Notes: a model not told the origin generated them from the sequence alone. 39,012 nt of DNA from CAZVON01 sp964628435 (GCA_964628435.1 CAZVON010000007.1:1-39012); one strand, 5' to 3'; shown: positions 9,357-16,891, counted from the stretch's first letter. Made by a program: numbers and translations.

Positions 9357-9367
9357 TAGTGTATAAT
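9340..9367 (+). promoter_or_regulatory. Promoter of the thioredoxin gene (leaderless type)
   Basis: TTGCTG (9340-9345), 16-nt spacer, consensus TATAAT (9362-9367). The ATG at 9375 is 7 nt past the -10, so the transcript would begin at about the start codon. It overlaps the 3' end of fusA. Confidence 0.55.
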
Positions 9368-9374
9368 TACTCTA

Positions 9375-9956
9375 ATGTATAAAAAATATGTAGTTCCTGT
9401 GATTTTTGGGAGTATTTTACTGTTGGTACTATATGCATTCTCAAAAATTCAGCAAACACAGGATTATTTGGTTGATAACAAACGAAATCAAATAGCACAT
9501 CAGAAAGAACAACAACGATTGCGGGAAGAAAAAAGACTTCAAGCGCTTATTACGCCTGGAGTAACTGGGAAGATACTAAAAGATGAGTATTCAGGAACTC
9601 TACTTGCTGGTGCATCCTCACCATATTATGAATTTAATCAAGAGGATTATGACAAAGCTTTACAATCGGGAAAGCTTATTTTTTTAGACTTTTACGCTAA
9701 TTGGTGCCCAATTTGTCGAGCAGAATCTCCAGAAATTCAAGCAGGATTTGACTCACTCGCTACCGATAAGGTTATTGGCTTTCGTGTGAACTATAACGAC
9801 ACAGAAACAGACGAACCAGAAAAACAACTTGCAAAAAAATTCGGAGTTACATACCAACATACAAAGGTCATTCTTAAAAATGGTACAGAAGTGTTAAAGA
9901 AACTGGAGCAATGGGATAGAAACGAATTGATAAAACAGATTAATAATAATTTATAG
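9375..9956 (+). CDS. Membrane-anchored thioredoxin-like protein
   Basis: Thiol-disulfide oxidoreductase of the thioredoxin fold, likely facing outside the cytoplasm. Residues 5-22 form a transmembrane anchor and about 30-56 a charged helical stem. The thioredoxin domain covers about 85-193 with LDFYANWCPIC, active-site C111-P-I-C114. The usual cis-Pro loop is degenerate: TYQHTKV stands where V-x-x-x-P-T is expected, so reductase behaviour may be altered. The gene is 58 nt upstream of dipZ, which would pass electrons across the membrane to it. Fold and active site are clear; partners are inferred. Confidence 0.9.
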   Translation: MYKKYVVPVIFGSILLLVLYAFSKIQQTQDYLVDNKRNQIAHQKEQQRLREEKRLQALITPGVTGKILKDEYSGTLLAGASSPYYEFNQEDYDKALQSGKLIFLDFYANWCPICRAESPEIQAGFDSLATDKVIGFRVNYNDTETDEPEKQLAKKFGVTYQHTKVILKNGTEVLKKLEQWDRNELIKQINNNL

Positions 9957-9973
9957 CTATTGATCCATTGTCA

Positions 9974-10003
9974 AATTGCTCCATTGTAAGATATTGAGCA
10001 ATT
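9974..10003 (+). repeat. Inverted repeat in the gap before dipZ
   Basis: AATTGCTC (9974-9981) pairs with GAGCAATT (9996-10003) across a 14-nt loop, and CCATTGT occurs twice (9965-9971, 9981-9987). No T-run follows, so it is not a good terminator. It resembles the other short dispersed palindromes of this window. Confidence 0.45.
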
Positions 10004-10014
10004 GAACAACTTCT

Positions 10015-11775
10015 ATGCTTATTCTTCTTCTTTTTGCTTTTATTTCTGGACTTCTAACCATTCTAGCCCCGTGTATTTGGCCACTGTTGCCAATTGTGTT
10101 GTCTTCTTCTACAACTGGTGGGCACAGAAAACCTTTCGGAATCACGCTTGGGGTAGTGTTCAGTTTTTCTTTTTTTACGCTAAGCGTTTCTTATTTAGTC
10201 ATGATTTTTCATTTTGACCCTAATATCTTGCGTCTTCTTGCATCTGTGGCGATTGCGTTTTTAGGCTTAACACTTATTATTCCAGGACTGCTTCTTAAGT
10301 ATGATTACTTAATAGCAAAACTCGCAACGACAATAGGTGGTAAGCCAATTGCAACACATCATGGATTTTTGGGTGGATTTATTACTGGTATTTCATTAGG
10401 CCTTATTTGGTCTCCATGTGCTGGCCCAATTCTGGCAACAATCGCTGCTCTTGCAGCAACCCAAGCAGTAAATTTCCAAATTATATTGGTAACTTTGGCG
10501 TTTGCTTTAGGCGTGGGTATTCCCTTATTTCTATTTTCTTTGTTTGGATCATGGCTTTTTAATCGGAGTAAATTCGTTTCAAAATATACCTTGCATATTC
10601 AAAAACTATTTGGAATGGTTATGATTCTTACTGCACTTGCCATTTATACCAATTATGACAAAGTTCTTCAGGTAAAACTTTTAGATGCATTTCCTTCGTA
10701 TTCTACTTTTTTATACCATCTTGAAAGCAACGAAACAGTACAAAAACAGCTTGATATTATTCAAGGAAAAAAAGAAGAAATGAAACAAGAACTTCAGACT
10801 CAAGGTTTACTCAGTTACTTAGGGAATGCCCCAGAATTTGTTGGGATTACACAGTGGCTCAATTTGCCTGCCGACAGGCAGGTACTTGAAAACCCGCTTA
10901 AGATGCAAGAGCTTCGTGGGAAAGTAGTTCTTATAGATTTTTGGACATATACCTGTATTAACTGTATTCGAACCCTTCCCTATGTTAAAAAATGGCATGA
11001 AAAATATAAAGACGCGGGACTTGTAGTAATTGGTGTTCATACACCAGAGTTTGAATTTGAAAAAAACACCCAAAATGTCAAAAATGCCATTGCTCAATTT
11101 GGCATTGCCTATCCAGTTGCGCAGGATAATGACTATGCAACTTGGAATGCGTATAACAATAGATTTTGGCCAGCAAAATACTTAATTGATCATGAGGGAA
11201 AGATTCGCTATTCCCATTTTGGAGAAGGTGAGTACGAAGAGACAGAACGAGCGATTCAGGAGCTTTTAAAAACAGCAGGACAAATAGTACCATCTAGTAT
11301 TATTGATTTACCACAAGAGACTGCAACAGTTTCTCAAACACCAGAAACCTACTTAGGACTTGCACGAATTGATCGATTCGCATCGCCACAAAGACTTGGC
11401 ACAGGAGTACAACATGGAAAGTTTACCTTTCCACAAAGTATTCCACAACATTATATTGCTTTTAATGGCAGTTGGGATTTACAAGAAGAATACGCATTAC
11501 CATCAAAAGGTGCGAGATTAAGATTTCACTTTTTAGCCAATAAAGTATTTTTGGTTATAACGCCGCAGACTCTACATGAGAGAATCAAAGTTTACCTTGA
11601 TGGAAAAGAAATTGAAAATGCGTATGCTGGAGAAGATGTAAAAAACAGCTACGTAATTTTGGAAAGGCCCAGGCTATACCATATACTCGATCTGGAAAAC
11701 AAATTTGGCGATCATTTTTTGGAGCTTGAATTTGAAACAGGAAACGTGTTTTTATATGCATTTACGTTTGGATAA
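10015..11775 (+). CDS. dipZ: DipZ-like thiol-disulfide transporter: CcdA/DsbD membrane domain, thioredoxin and C-terminal beta domain
   Basis: Moves reducing power across the membrane to extracytoplasmic disulfide partners. Order of domains: residues 1-215, six or so hydrophobic helices of the CcdA/DsbD type with the conserved cysteines in LAPC20-IWP and SPC135-AGP; a charged helical linker (about 235-265); a TlpA/DipZ-type thioredoxin domain (about 270-430) with FWTYTC314-INC317-IRTLPY; and a C-terminal beta-rich domain (about 450-586), as in mycobacterial DipZ. A perfect palindrome CCTGCC-GACA-GGCAGG at 10867-10882 is translated as part of LPADRQV (284-290) just before the thioredoxin core and looks like an insertion. 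Probably co-transcribed with the upstream thioredoxin. Confidence 0.93.
   Translation: MLILLLFAFISGLLTILAPCIWPLLPIVLSSSTTGGHRKPFGITLGVVFSFSFFTLSVSYLVMIFHFDPNILRLLASVAIAFLGLTLIIPGLLLKYDYLIAKLATTIGGKPIATHHGFLGGFITGISLGLIWSPCAGPILATIAALAATQAVNFQIILVTLAFALGVGIPLFLFSLFGSWLFNRSKFVSKYTLHIQKLFGMVMILTALAIYTNYDKVLQVKLLDAFPSYSTFLYHLESNETVQKQLDIIQGKKEEMKQELQTQGLLSYLGNAPEFVGITQWLNLPADRQVLENPLKMQELRGKVVLIDFWTYTCINCIRTLPYVKKWHEKYKDAGLVVIGVHTPEFEFEKNTQNVKNAIAQFGIAYPVAQDNDYATWNAYNNRFWPAKYLIDHEGKIRYSHFGEGEYEETERAIQELLKTAGQIVPSSIIDLPQETATVSQTPETYLGLARIDRFASPQRLGTGVQHGKFTFPQSIPQHYIAFNGSWDLQEEYALPSKGARLRFHFLANKVFLVITPQTLHERIKVYLDGKEIENAYAGEDVKNSYVILERPRLYHILDLENKFGDHFLELEFETGNVFLYAFTFG
10867..10882 (+). repeat. 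Perfect CCTGCC/GGCAGG palindrome inside dipZ
   Basis: Six-base arms CCTGCC and GGCAGG around the loop GACA. It lies in the linker before the thioredoxin domain and is read in frame as Pro-Ala-Asp-Arg-Gln. It is GC-rich against AT-rich flanks. Confidence 0.75.
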
Positions 11776-11784
11776 CAGATAAAC

Positions 11785-11793
11785 TGCTATAAT
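11785..11793 (+). promoter_or_regulatory. Extended -10 promoter of the GH18-like gene (leaderless type)
   Basis: TGC-TATAAT at 11785-11793 is an extended consensus -10. The GTG at 11800 follows after 6 nt, so transcription and translation would begin at the same place. Confidence 0.55.
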
Positions 11794-11799
11794 AGCTTG

Positions 11800-12882
11800 G
11801 TGAAAAAAATAGTAGTTGGGATGATTTTTTTGATTGGTATTGCGATGTGGGTATGGAACGAAAAAGCAACAAAGCCTCAATCTCCAGCGTATACACCGAT
11901 CGGTAATGCTTCGCCGTCGCCGGTTGTGATAAATAAAAAAGACAACACAATCAAAAATGCATTATTTGTTCCATATTGGGGATTATCTACAGAATCAATA
12001 GGCTATAGTGATTATACGCACTTACTTTATTTTGGTATTACGCCGTCTTTTTCTGGAATTAACACACAAGAAATTGGTTATAAACGGCTTGCGGAATTTA
12101 TAGAAAAAACACCACCTGATATCAAAAAACTTTTAGTAGTACGAATGACTGATTCTTCGCTGAATTTTAAAATATTAGAAAATTCGTCTTTACAAAAGCC
12201 ATTAATAGCAGAAACCATTACCTTGGCAAAACAATACGGATTTTGGGCAGTAGTGTTAGATTTGGAAGTATCAAGCTTACCTTTTGATTCGGTGATTCAA
12301 CAAATCAATCGTTTTGTTAAAGACTTTTACAAAGCAAGTCTTTCTGAAAATCTAAGCTTTTATATTACGCTCTATGGAGATGTTTTTTATCGAGTTCGTC
12401 CCTATGATGTAAAATATTTAAGTGATTATACCGATGGAGTATTTGTCATGGCATACGATTTCCATAAATCTGCCGGCAACCCAGGACCGAACTTTCCGCT
12501 GAAAGGGAAAAACCAATATGGATATGATTTTCAAACGATGATGAGTGATTACCTAAAGAGTATGCCGCCAGAAAAAATTACCGTGGTCTTTGGGTTATTT
12601 GGGTATGACTGGACAGTGACCGATAAAAATTCAACGATTGAGCAGGCATTACCACTTTCGTATCTTCAGATACAACAAAAGTTTATCGATAACTGCCCTT
12701 TTATAGTCTGTAATAGGACTCGAGAAGAAGATTCCTCAGAATCAAAAATTGATTATCAAGATAATCTGTTTCAGCAACATGTAGTATGGTTTGAAGATTT
12801 TGAGTCGATTGCAACAAAGAAACAATTCTTAAAGGAAAAAGGAATACACTCTACAGCTCTTTGGGCTTACTCCTATTTTTAA
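11800..12882 (+). CDS. Glycoside hydrolase family 18-like secreted or anchored protein
   Basis: Probable GH18 (chitinase/spore-germination type) TIM-barrel protein, exported or membrane-anchored through the hydrophobic residues 4-19. The barrel starts near residue 55 (ALFVPYWG). The catalytic strand reads WAVVLDLE near residues 149-156: of the usual DxxDxDxE only the last Asp and the catalytic Glu remain. Strand 6 shows the typical MAYDFH near 217. The catalytic Glu is kept, but loss of the two upstream Asp means activity is uncertain; it may be a binding protein. The start chosen is GTG 11800, seven nt after a strong -10; the TTG three bases earlier is the alternative. It ends 1 nt from the convergent Nudix gene. 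Confidence 0.75.
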   Translation: MKKIVVGMIFLIGIAMWVWNEKATKPQSPAYTPIGNASPSPVVINKKDNTIKNALFVPYWGLSTESIGYSDYTHLLYFGITPSFSGINTQEIGYKRLAEFIEKTPPDIKKLLVVRMTDSSLNFKILENSSLQKPLIAETITLAKQYGFWAVVLDLEVSSLPFDSVIQQINRFVKDFYKASLSENLSFYITLYGDVFYRVRPYDVKYLSDYTDGVFVMAYDFHKSAGNPGPNFPLKGKNQYGYDFQTMMSDYLKSMPPEKITVVFGLFGYDWTVTDKNSTIEQALPLSYLQIQQKFIDNCPFIVCNRTREEDSSESKIDYQDNLFQQHVVWFEDFESIATKKQFLKEKGIHSTALWAYSYF

Positions 12883-12883
12883 C

Positions 12884-13303
12884 TTACTGTACCTGATCAA
12901 TATGTTTAATAAGTTCTATAATAATATCTCCTTTGGCCTCAAGTACTGCTAAGTCTTCTTTACGAAGCCACTTATACTCACGGTGTTCGTTGCTCAGTTG
13001 TACCGTGCCAGAGATATAATCCGCTTCAACGAGTGTTTCAATAGACCAAAGATTATTTCTGAGTTTCATTGCCCAGACGGTAATGACATTGTGGATACGT
13101 ACCGCAAGTCCTGCTTCTTCCTGCGTTTCTCGAACTGCAGCATCGAGTGGCTGTTCGGCTTCTTCAATACCTCCTCCTGGTAAATCCCAGCAAGAGGCAT
13201 CTTCAAAATCATTTTCTCGACGTTTAAGCACAAGGTACTCTTCTCCTTTTTTAACCAAGACATGAATTCCCCCATTAAATTTGGTTCCATAATCAAATGC
13301 CAT
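12884..13303 (-). CDS. Nudix hydrolase
   Basis: Hydrolase of nucleoside diphosphates linked to another moiety. The Nudix box GX5EX7REUXEEXGU spans residues 44-66 (G44, E50, R58-E59, E62-E63, G65); position U after RE is Thr, a mild deviation. Length (139 aa) is that of a single-domain enzyme, with WDLPGGG before the box and a C-terminal helix. Substrate cannot be told from sequence; the family includes 8-oxo-dGTP and ADP-ribose hydrolases. Minus strand, convergent with the GH18-like gene and followed upstream by two more minus-strand genes. Confidence 0.92.
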   Translation of the reverse strand: MAFDYGTKFNGGIHVLVKKGEEYLVLKRRENDFEDASCWDLPGGGIEEAEQPLDAAVRETQEEAGLAVRIHNVITVWAMKLRNNLWSIETLVEADYISGTVQLSNEHREYKWLRKEDLAVLEAKGDIIIELIKHIDQVQ

Positions 13304-13360
13304 TATACGTTATTTTTGTCTTTAGAAGTAATTAATAGTTTCATCTAAAACCAATCCATA

Positions 13361-13738
13361 TTATTGCGTTACTGGAAAGTCAAGTTGATACTCTGGAATA
13401 CCCAAAGATACTCCATAGCGAATTGCTTTAACTCGTTTCTCCTTGTCGTTGTGAGTGAATTTAAAAATTTTATTGTGGTAAAGAACAATGAGTTCAGACT
13501 CGTTCCATAAATGGATATACCATGGGTGATTTTTTTCTAAACTGTCTTTTAATTCGTTTGGAATACGGTCGATTCTTTCTTGCGGAATTTCAACAGTATG
13601 TAAAGTCCACTTGATGAGCCAGGGAGTTTTATGCTCAGGTGTTACCTCTTCAACCTTTGTTGAGAGAATTTGAATTGACTTAAGAGTCTCTTTACTTCTT
13701 AGTGATTCTTCGATAATAACACCTTTAAAATCGTTCAT
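13361..13738 (-). CDS. Conserved hypothetical protein, small soluble, unknown function
   Basis: A 125-residue soluble protein without signal or membrane segment. The start MNDFKGVIIEESL, the block KTPWLIKWTLHTVEIP and a later hydrophobic strand (LIVLYHNKIFKF) give an alpha/beta look. I recall similar small proteins in other CPR genomes but know no function. Gaps to the neighbours are about 50 nt on each side, so it may share transcripts with the Nudix and transglutaminase-like genes on the same strand. Confidence 0.7.
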   Translation of the reverse strand: MNDFKGVIIEESLRSKETLKSIQILSTKVEEVTPEHKTPWLIKWTLHTVEIPQERIDRIPNELKDSLEKNHPWYIHLWNESELIVLYHNKIFKFTHNDKEKRVKAIRYGVSLGIPEYQLDFPVTQ

Positions 13739-13790
13739 TAGTGCATTGAATATAGATTCAGATATTGTATGTTGAACAGTATATTGCTTA

Positions 13791-14672
13791 CTATAAGAGG
13801 CCTCCTGTTAGAATTCTAAATTTCTTTTTGGTATCCCAGATTTTTTGTAACTTGTCAAAGTTTTTATTTGGATCAAGCATTACCTTAGCCAGTTCATCAA
13901 GTTCTTTCCTGTCATTTTCGGTAAGACTATCCCATTTGAAATAGAGATACTTTGGATTATGTGTGTAAATAATTTCATTATTCATTAAGCAATGGAGATC
14001 GTAAAATAAAGCCCAACCGATAACCTTTAATCCAGTTGCAGGCTTTGCATTCCCAAAGCGATCTCCATCTACTTTTCCTTCTCTCACTTTTAACCACGCA
14101 ACTGCTGGATAATCAAAAGCATCTTTTGGCATATCATACATATCAATTCCTGTATCATGTAAACTTCCATCAACATCTATAATTATCCACCTATTCTCTT
14201 TTTCGTTCCAATATTCATTTATCCAATGATCTGAACTGAGTCCTTTCTCAAAAGGAAAATACGGTGCAAAGCCTGAGCGTACTCGACAAGGAATACCTTT
14301 GGTTTTGAGAATGCTTGCTACAAGAAGTGTTGTGTGCCGACAAGTGAGAATTAACTTGTCTTCAGCTTTCCTTTCTAAAGTAAACCCTTGTTGATCTCTT
14401 CTGAATAATTCAGCGATCATGGAAGCAGCGGTATTAAAGTAGTCATCTTCTGCTTGTCTCCACCAAGGCACTTTAGTCATATCTCCATATTTCATATCTT
14501 TATTACTTTCAGTGTTTCCAGCTTCAAGCGTAGTTCGATGAACAAGTTGCTTTCTTACTAAAAGGCCGAGTTCTGAAATATCATCTGGTAAAGATTTCAA
14601 ATAATCTTCATAAAGGCCTGGATACGTAAATTGACTATATGTGCGATAGTGATCTAAAATCTTTTGATTCAT
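13791..14672 (-). CDS. Transglutaminase-like superfamily protein
   Basis: Papain-fold transglutaminase-like protein, 293 aa, cytoplasmic by sequence (no signal peptide). The catalytic triad can be placed: C111 in LILTCRHTTLLVASIL, H149 in SSDHWINEYW and D166 in WIIIDVDG. The helix after the Cys and the G-I-P-C-R-V-R strand are typical of bacterial transglutaminase-core proteins, which act mostly as proteases or amidases. The actual reaction is unknown. The ATG at 14672 lies 6 nt after a consensus -10 on the minus strand, so it is predicted leaderless; divergent from the small membrane protein at 14724. Confidence 0.82.
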   Translation of the reverse strand: MNQKILDHYRTYSQFTYPGLYEDYLKSLPDDISELGLLVRKQLVHRTTLEAGNTESNKDMKYGDMTKVPWWRQAEDDYFNTAASMIAELFRRDQQGFTLERKAEDKLILTCRHTTLLVASILKTKGIPCRVRSGFAPYFPFEKGLSSDHWINEYWNEKENRWIIIDVDGSLHDTGIDMYDMPKDAFDYPAVAWLKVREGKVDGDRFGNAKPATGLKVIGWALFYDLHCLMNNEIIYTHNPKYLYFKWDSLTENDRKELDELAKVMLDPNKNFDKLQKIWDTKKKFRILTGGLL

Positions 14673-14678
14673 AATCTG

Positions 14679-14684
14679 ATTATA
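14679..14684 (-). promoter_or_regulatory. -10 element of the transglutaminase-like gene (leaderless type)
   Basis: TATAAT on the minus strand, 6 nt from the ATG at 14672. No convincing -35. Confidence 0.45.
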
Positions 14685-14708
14685 CTGAATTTTCGTGTTT
14701 TATTCATC

Positions 14709-14717
14709 TGATATAAT
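14709..14717 (+). promoter_or_regulatory. Extended -10 promoter of the small membrane protein gene (leaderless type)
   Basis: TGA-TATAAT at 14709-14717, 6 nt before the GTG at 14724. Back to back with the divergent -10 at 14679-14684. Confidence 0.5.
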
Positions 14718-14723
14718 CCATCT

Positions 14724-14915
14724 GTGATAAGGGTTATTTTAAATCAAGATCAGAAAAAAGCACTCTCCGATTTTTTTAATAGTCTTGCCACAGCTTGGTT
14801 TGTTGCAGTTTTTGCTACTCCTCTTGCCACAAATATCAATCCCTTGACTGTTATTGTATATCTTGGTAATATGGTAGGTGCTTTATACCTTTCACTTTTG
14901 TTGTTAAGGGAGTAA
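14724..14915 (+). CDS. Small two-helix membrane protein, unknown function
   Basis: A 63-residue protein starting with GTG. After a short amphipathic start (about residues 1-18) come two hydrophobic stretches, about 19-35 and 42-60, joined by a short polar turn. It starts 6 nt after an extended -10 and is followed by a second small membrane protein after 3 nt, so the two form a transcription unit. The strong promoter and the downstream gene with a good Shine-Dalgarno support it as real; the family is not recognised. Confidence 0.6.
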   Translation: MIRVILNQDQKKALSDFFNSLATAWFVAVFATPLATNINPLTVIVYLGNMVGALYLSLLLLRE

Positions 14916-14918
14916 TAT

Positions 14919-15065
14919 ATGAATGCGGAATTGATTTTAAAAAGTTTAGACTTGGCTACCATTGCAACCTGGATTATGATTATTGGGTTTGCTGTGCTGT
15001 TGTATACATCAACTTCGTCTAAAAAATCCCGCTCTTCACGTAAAGAACACTCTTCGCATAAGTAA
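14919..15065 (+). CDS. Small single-pass membrane protein, unknown function
   Basis: A 48-residue frame from ATG 14919 to TAA 15063-15065. Residues about 11-30 are one hydrophobic helix, followed by a Ser/Lys/Arg/His-rich tail, suggesting an inside-facing basic C-terminus. AAGGGAG at 14905-14911 is a well-placed Shine-Dalgarno, 7 nt before the ATG and overlapping the end of the preceding small gene. Probably translated with the 14724 gene as a pair. Too short to assign to a family. Confidence 0.55.
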   Translation: MNAELILKSLDLATIATWIMIIGFAVLLYTSTSSKKSRSSRKEHSSHK

Positions 15066-15077
15066 TTTTTTTGGGTA

Positions 15078-15106
15078 TTGACGAGTGAGGCAAAATGGTG
15101 TATATT
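15078..15106 (+). promoter_or_regulatory. Promoter of tuf
   Basis: TTGACG (15078-15083), 17-nt spacer, TATATT (15101-15106): close to the sigma-70 consensus. It gives a leader of about 40 nt. Confidence 0.7.
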
Positions 15107-15114
15107 TCAAATTA

Positions 15115-15142
15115 GCCTTAGAAGATAAGGCATTTTATTTTC
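15115..15142 (+). promoter_or_regulatory. Hairpin with T-rich tail in the tuf leader
   Basis: GCCTTA (15115-15120), loop GAAGA, TAAGGC (15126-15131), then ATTTTATTTTC. It sits at the very 5' end of the tuf mRNA, before the ATG at 15153. It could stabilise the mRNA 5' end or act as a weak attenuator; the T-run is interrupted. Confidence 0.5.
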
Positions 15143-15152
15143 TTGCAAAAGT

Positions 15153-16337
15153 ATGGCAGACACAAAATTTCAGAGAACAAAGCCACACGTTAATATTGGT
15201 ACTATTGGGCATGTTGATCATGGGAAAACCACGTTGACCGCAGCAATTTGTACCGTGCTTGCAAAGCAAGGAAAGGCACAGGCTAAGAAATACGAAGACA
15301 TCGATAATGCTCCAGAAGAAAAAGCACGGGGCGTTACTATTAATATTTCTCACCTTGAATACGAAACAGACAAACGGCACTATGCGCATATCGATGCTCC
15401 AGGACACGCAGATTACATAAAAAACATGATTACAGGTGCTGCACAAATGGATGGTGCCATTTTGGTGGTATCTGCTCCAGACGGCCCTATGCCTCAAACC
15501 CGTGAACATATTCTTCTTGCTCGCCAAGTTGGCGTTCCGTCGCTTGTTGTTTTCTTAAATAAAGTTGATATGGTGCAAGACGCAGAGCTTTTGGATTTGG
15601 TTGAAATGGAAGTTCGAGAGCTTTTGACAAAATATCAATATCCAGGAAATGATGTTACCATTATTCGAGGGTCAGCCTTAAAGGCTCTCAATGGTGACGC
15701 AGAAGCAGAAAAGCAAATTATGGCTCTTATGGATGCAGTTGACACCAATATTCCAACTCCAGAGAGAGAAATCGATAAGCCATTTTTGATGCCGGTTGAA
15801 GATGTATTTTCCATTAAAGGTCGAGGAACGGTTGTCACAGGCAGAGTCCAGAGAGGAAAAGTAAAAGTTAACGAAACAATCGAAATTGTTGGAATTAGAC
15901 CAACAAAATCAACGGTCGTAACAGGGGTTGAAATGTTTCGAAAACAGCTCGACGAAGGCCAAGCAGGAGATAATGTTGGAATTTTGCTTCGAGGAGTCGA
16001 GAAAAACGATGTTGAGAGAGGTCAGGTTTTGGCTAAGCCAGGCAGCATTACTCCTCATAAAGAATTTGAAGCAGAAGTATACATCCTTACCAAAGAAGAA
16101 GGAGGCCGTCATACACCGTTTTTTACTGGATACAGACCACAATTTTATATTCGTACAACTGATGTTACCGCAGAAGTGACACTTCCAGAAGGCGTAGAAA
16201 TGGTTATGCCAGGCGATAATGTAAAGATGAAAGTGAAGCTGATCGTCCCAGTCGCTCTGGAAGAAGGGCTTCGATTTGCAATCCGAGAAGGTGGAAAAAC
16301 AGTTGGCGCAGGTGTTATTACCAAGATTATTGCGTAA
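15153..16337 (+). CDS. tuf: Translation elongation factor Tu
   Basis: GTPase that brings aminoacyl-tRNA to the ribosome; 394 aa, complete. Seen: GHVDHGKT P-loop near residue 18, switch I with ARGVTIN, G3 as DAPGH (most EF-Tu proteins have DCPGH, so the usual Cys is Ala), NKVD, the second and third beta-barrel domains, and the GRHTPF and YRPQFYIRTTDVT segments of domain III. It has its own promoter and a terminator after it, so it is expressed apart from fusA and from the S10 operon that follows. Confidence 0.98.
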   Translation: MADTKFQRTKPHVNIGTIGHVDHGKTTLTAAICTVLAKQGKAQAKKYEDIDNAPEEKARGVTINISHLEYETDKRHYAHIDAPGHADYIKNMITGAAQMDGAILVVSAPDGPMPQTREHILLARQVGVPSLVVFLNKVDMVQDAELLDLVEMEVRELLTKYQYPGNDVTIIRGSALKALNGDAEAEKQIMALMDAVDTNIPTPEREIDKPFLMPVEDVFSIKGRGTVVTGRVQRGKVKVNETIEIVGIRPTKSTVVTGVEMFRKQLDEGQAGDNVGILLRGVEKNDVERGQVLAKPGSITPHKEFEAEVYILTKEEGGRHTPFFTGYRPQFYIRTTDVTAEVTLPEGVEMVMPGDNVKMKVKLIVPVALEEGLRFAIREGGKTVGAGVITKIIA

Positions 16338-16360
16338 AAGAGCGCAGGTAATATCAGAAG

Positions 16361-16384
16361 ATGACCGAAAAGGTCATTTTTTTT
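16361..16384 (+). terminator. Intrinsic terminator after tuf
   Basis: ATGACC (16361-16366), loop GAAAA, GGTCAT (16372-16377), continuing into a run of eight T (16377-16384). It separates tuf from rpsJ. Confidence 0.85.
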
Positions 16385-16466
16385 GCCCAAAATTATCAGC
16401 CACATTATTAGTTGTAAACTAAGATCAGATAGTGTAGAATCTAAAGAAAGTTTTATAGGCTAAAAC

Positions 16467-16472
16467 TATAAT
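16467..16472 (+). promoter_or_regulatory. Possible -10 element for rpsJ
   Basis: TATAAT lies 66 nt upstream of rpsJ and after the tuf terminator, where a promoter is needed. No convincing -35 is seen. The leader contains a small TAATA/TATTA hairpin (16512-16524). Confidence 0.4.
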
Positions 16473-16538
16473 AGCACTTTTAGAATGGTTAGAAAAATGC
16501 CAGTGGTAGCGTAATAAGCTATTAGCACATTTAAACAT

Positions 16539-16847
16539 ATGCCAAAAGGTAGAATTAGAGTACGTTTAAAAAGTTATGATGCGCGAGTCATTGATTCGTG
16601 TTGTCAGCAAATTTTAGATACGGCGATAAGAACCGGAGCTAAGGTTGTTGGTCCAATACCCCTTCCTACACAGCGAAGCGTATATGCAGTTAACAAGTCG
16701 CCTTTTATTGATAAAGATGCCCGAGATCACTTTGAGATTCGGGTCCATAAGCGACTTATCGATATTGTTTCACCAACAGATAAAACCATAGATAGTCTTA
16801 CTCATCTAGAGCTGCCAGCTGGGGTCGACGTTGAGATTAAAATGTAA
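16539..16847 (+). CDS. rpsJ: 30S ribosomal protein S10
   Basis: Head protein of the 30S subunit and the NusG-contacting NusE. 102 aa, normal length, with RIRVRLKSYDARVID at the start, GPIPLPTQRSVYAVNKSPFIDKD (near 16654-16722) and the C-terminal LPAGVDVEIKM. First gene of the S10 block. The next gene, rplC, is not directly coupled: a 144-nt gap with its own promoter, structured leader and terminator follows. No clear Shine-Dalgarno before the ATG. Confidence 0.98.
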   Translation: MPKGRIRVRLKSYDARVIDSCCQQILDTAIRTGAKVVGPIPLPTQRSVYAVNKSPFIDKDARDHFEIRVHKRLIDIVSPTDKTIDSLTHLELPAGVDVEIKM

Positions 16848-16882
16848 TAGGCATACATTGGATATGTTTTTGTGGCTAGATG

Positions 16883-16891
16883 TGGTATAAT
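16883..16891 (+). promoter_or_regulatory. Extended -10 promoter of the rplC leader
   Basis: TGG-TATAAT at 16883-16891; the -35 is weak. The predicted start at about 16898 coincides with the first base of the leader's 5' stem (ATTACT). Confidence 0.65.

Noticed and set aside
15135..15527. 130-codon frame antisense to tuf
   Set aside because: Shadow of the tuf coding sequence; Cys/Phe-rich nonsense composition and no ribosome binding site.
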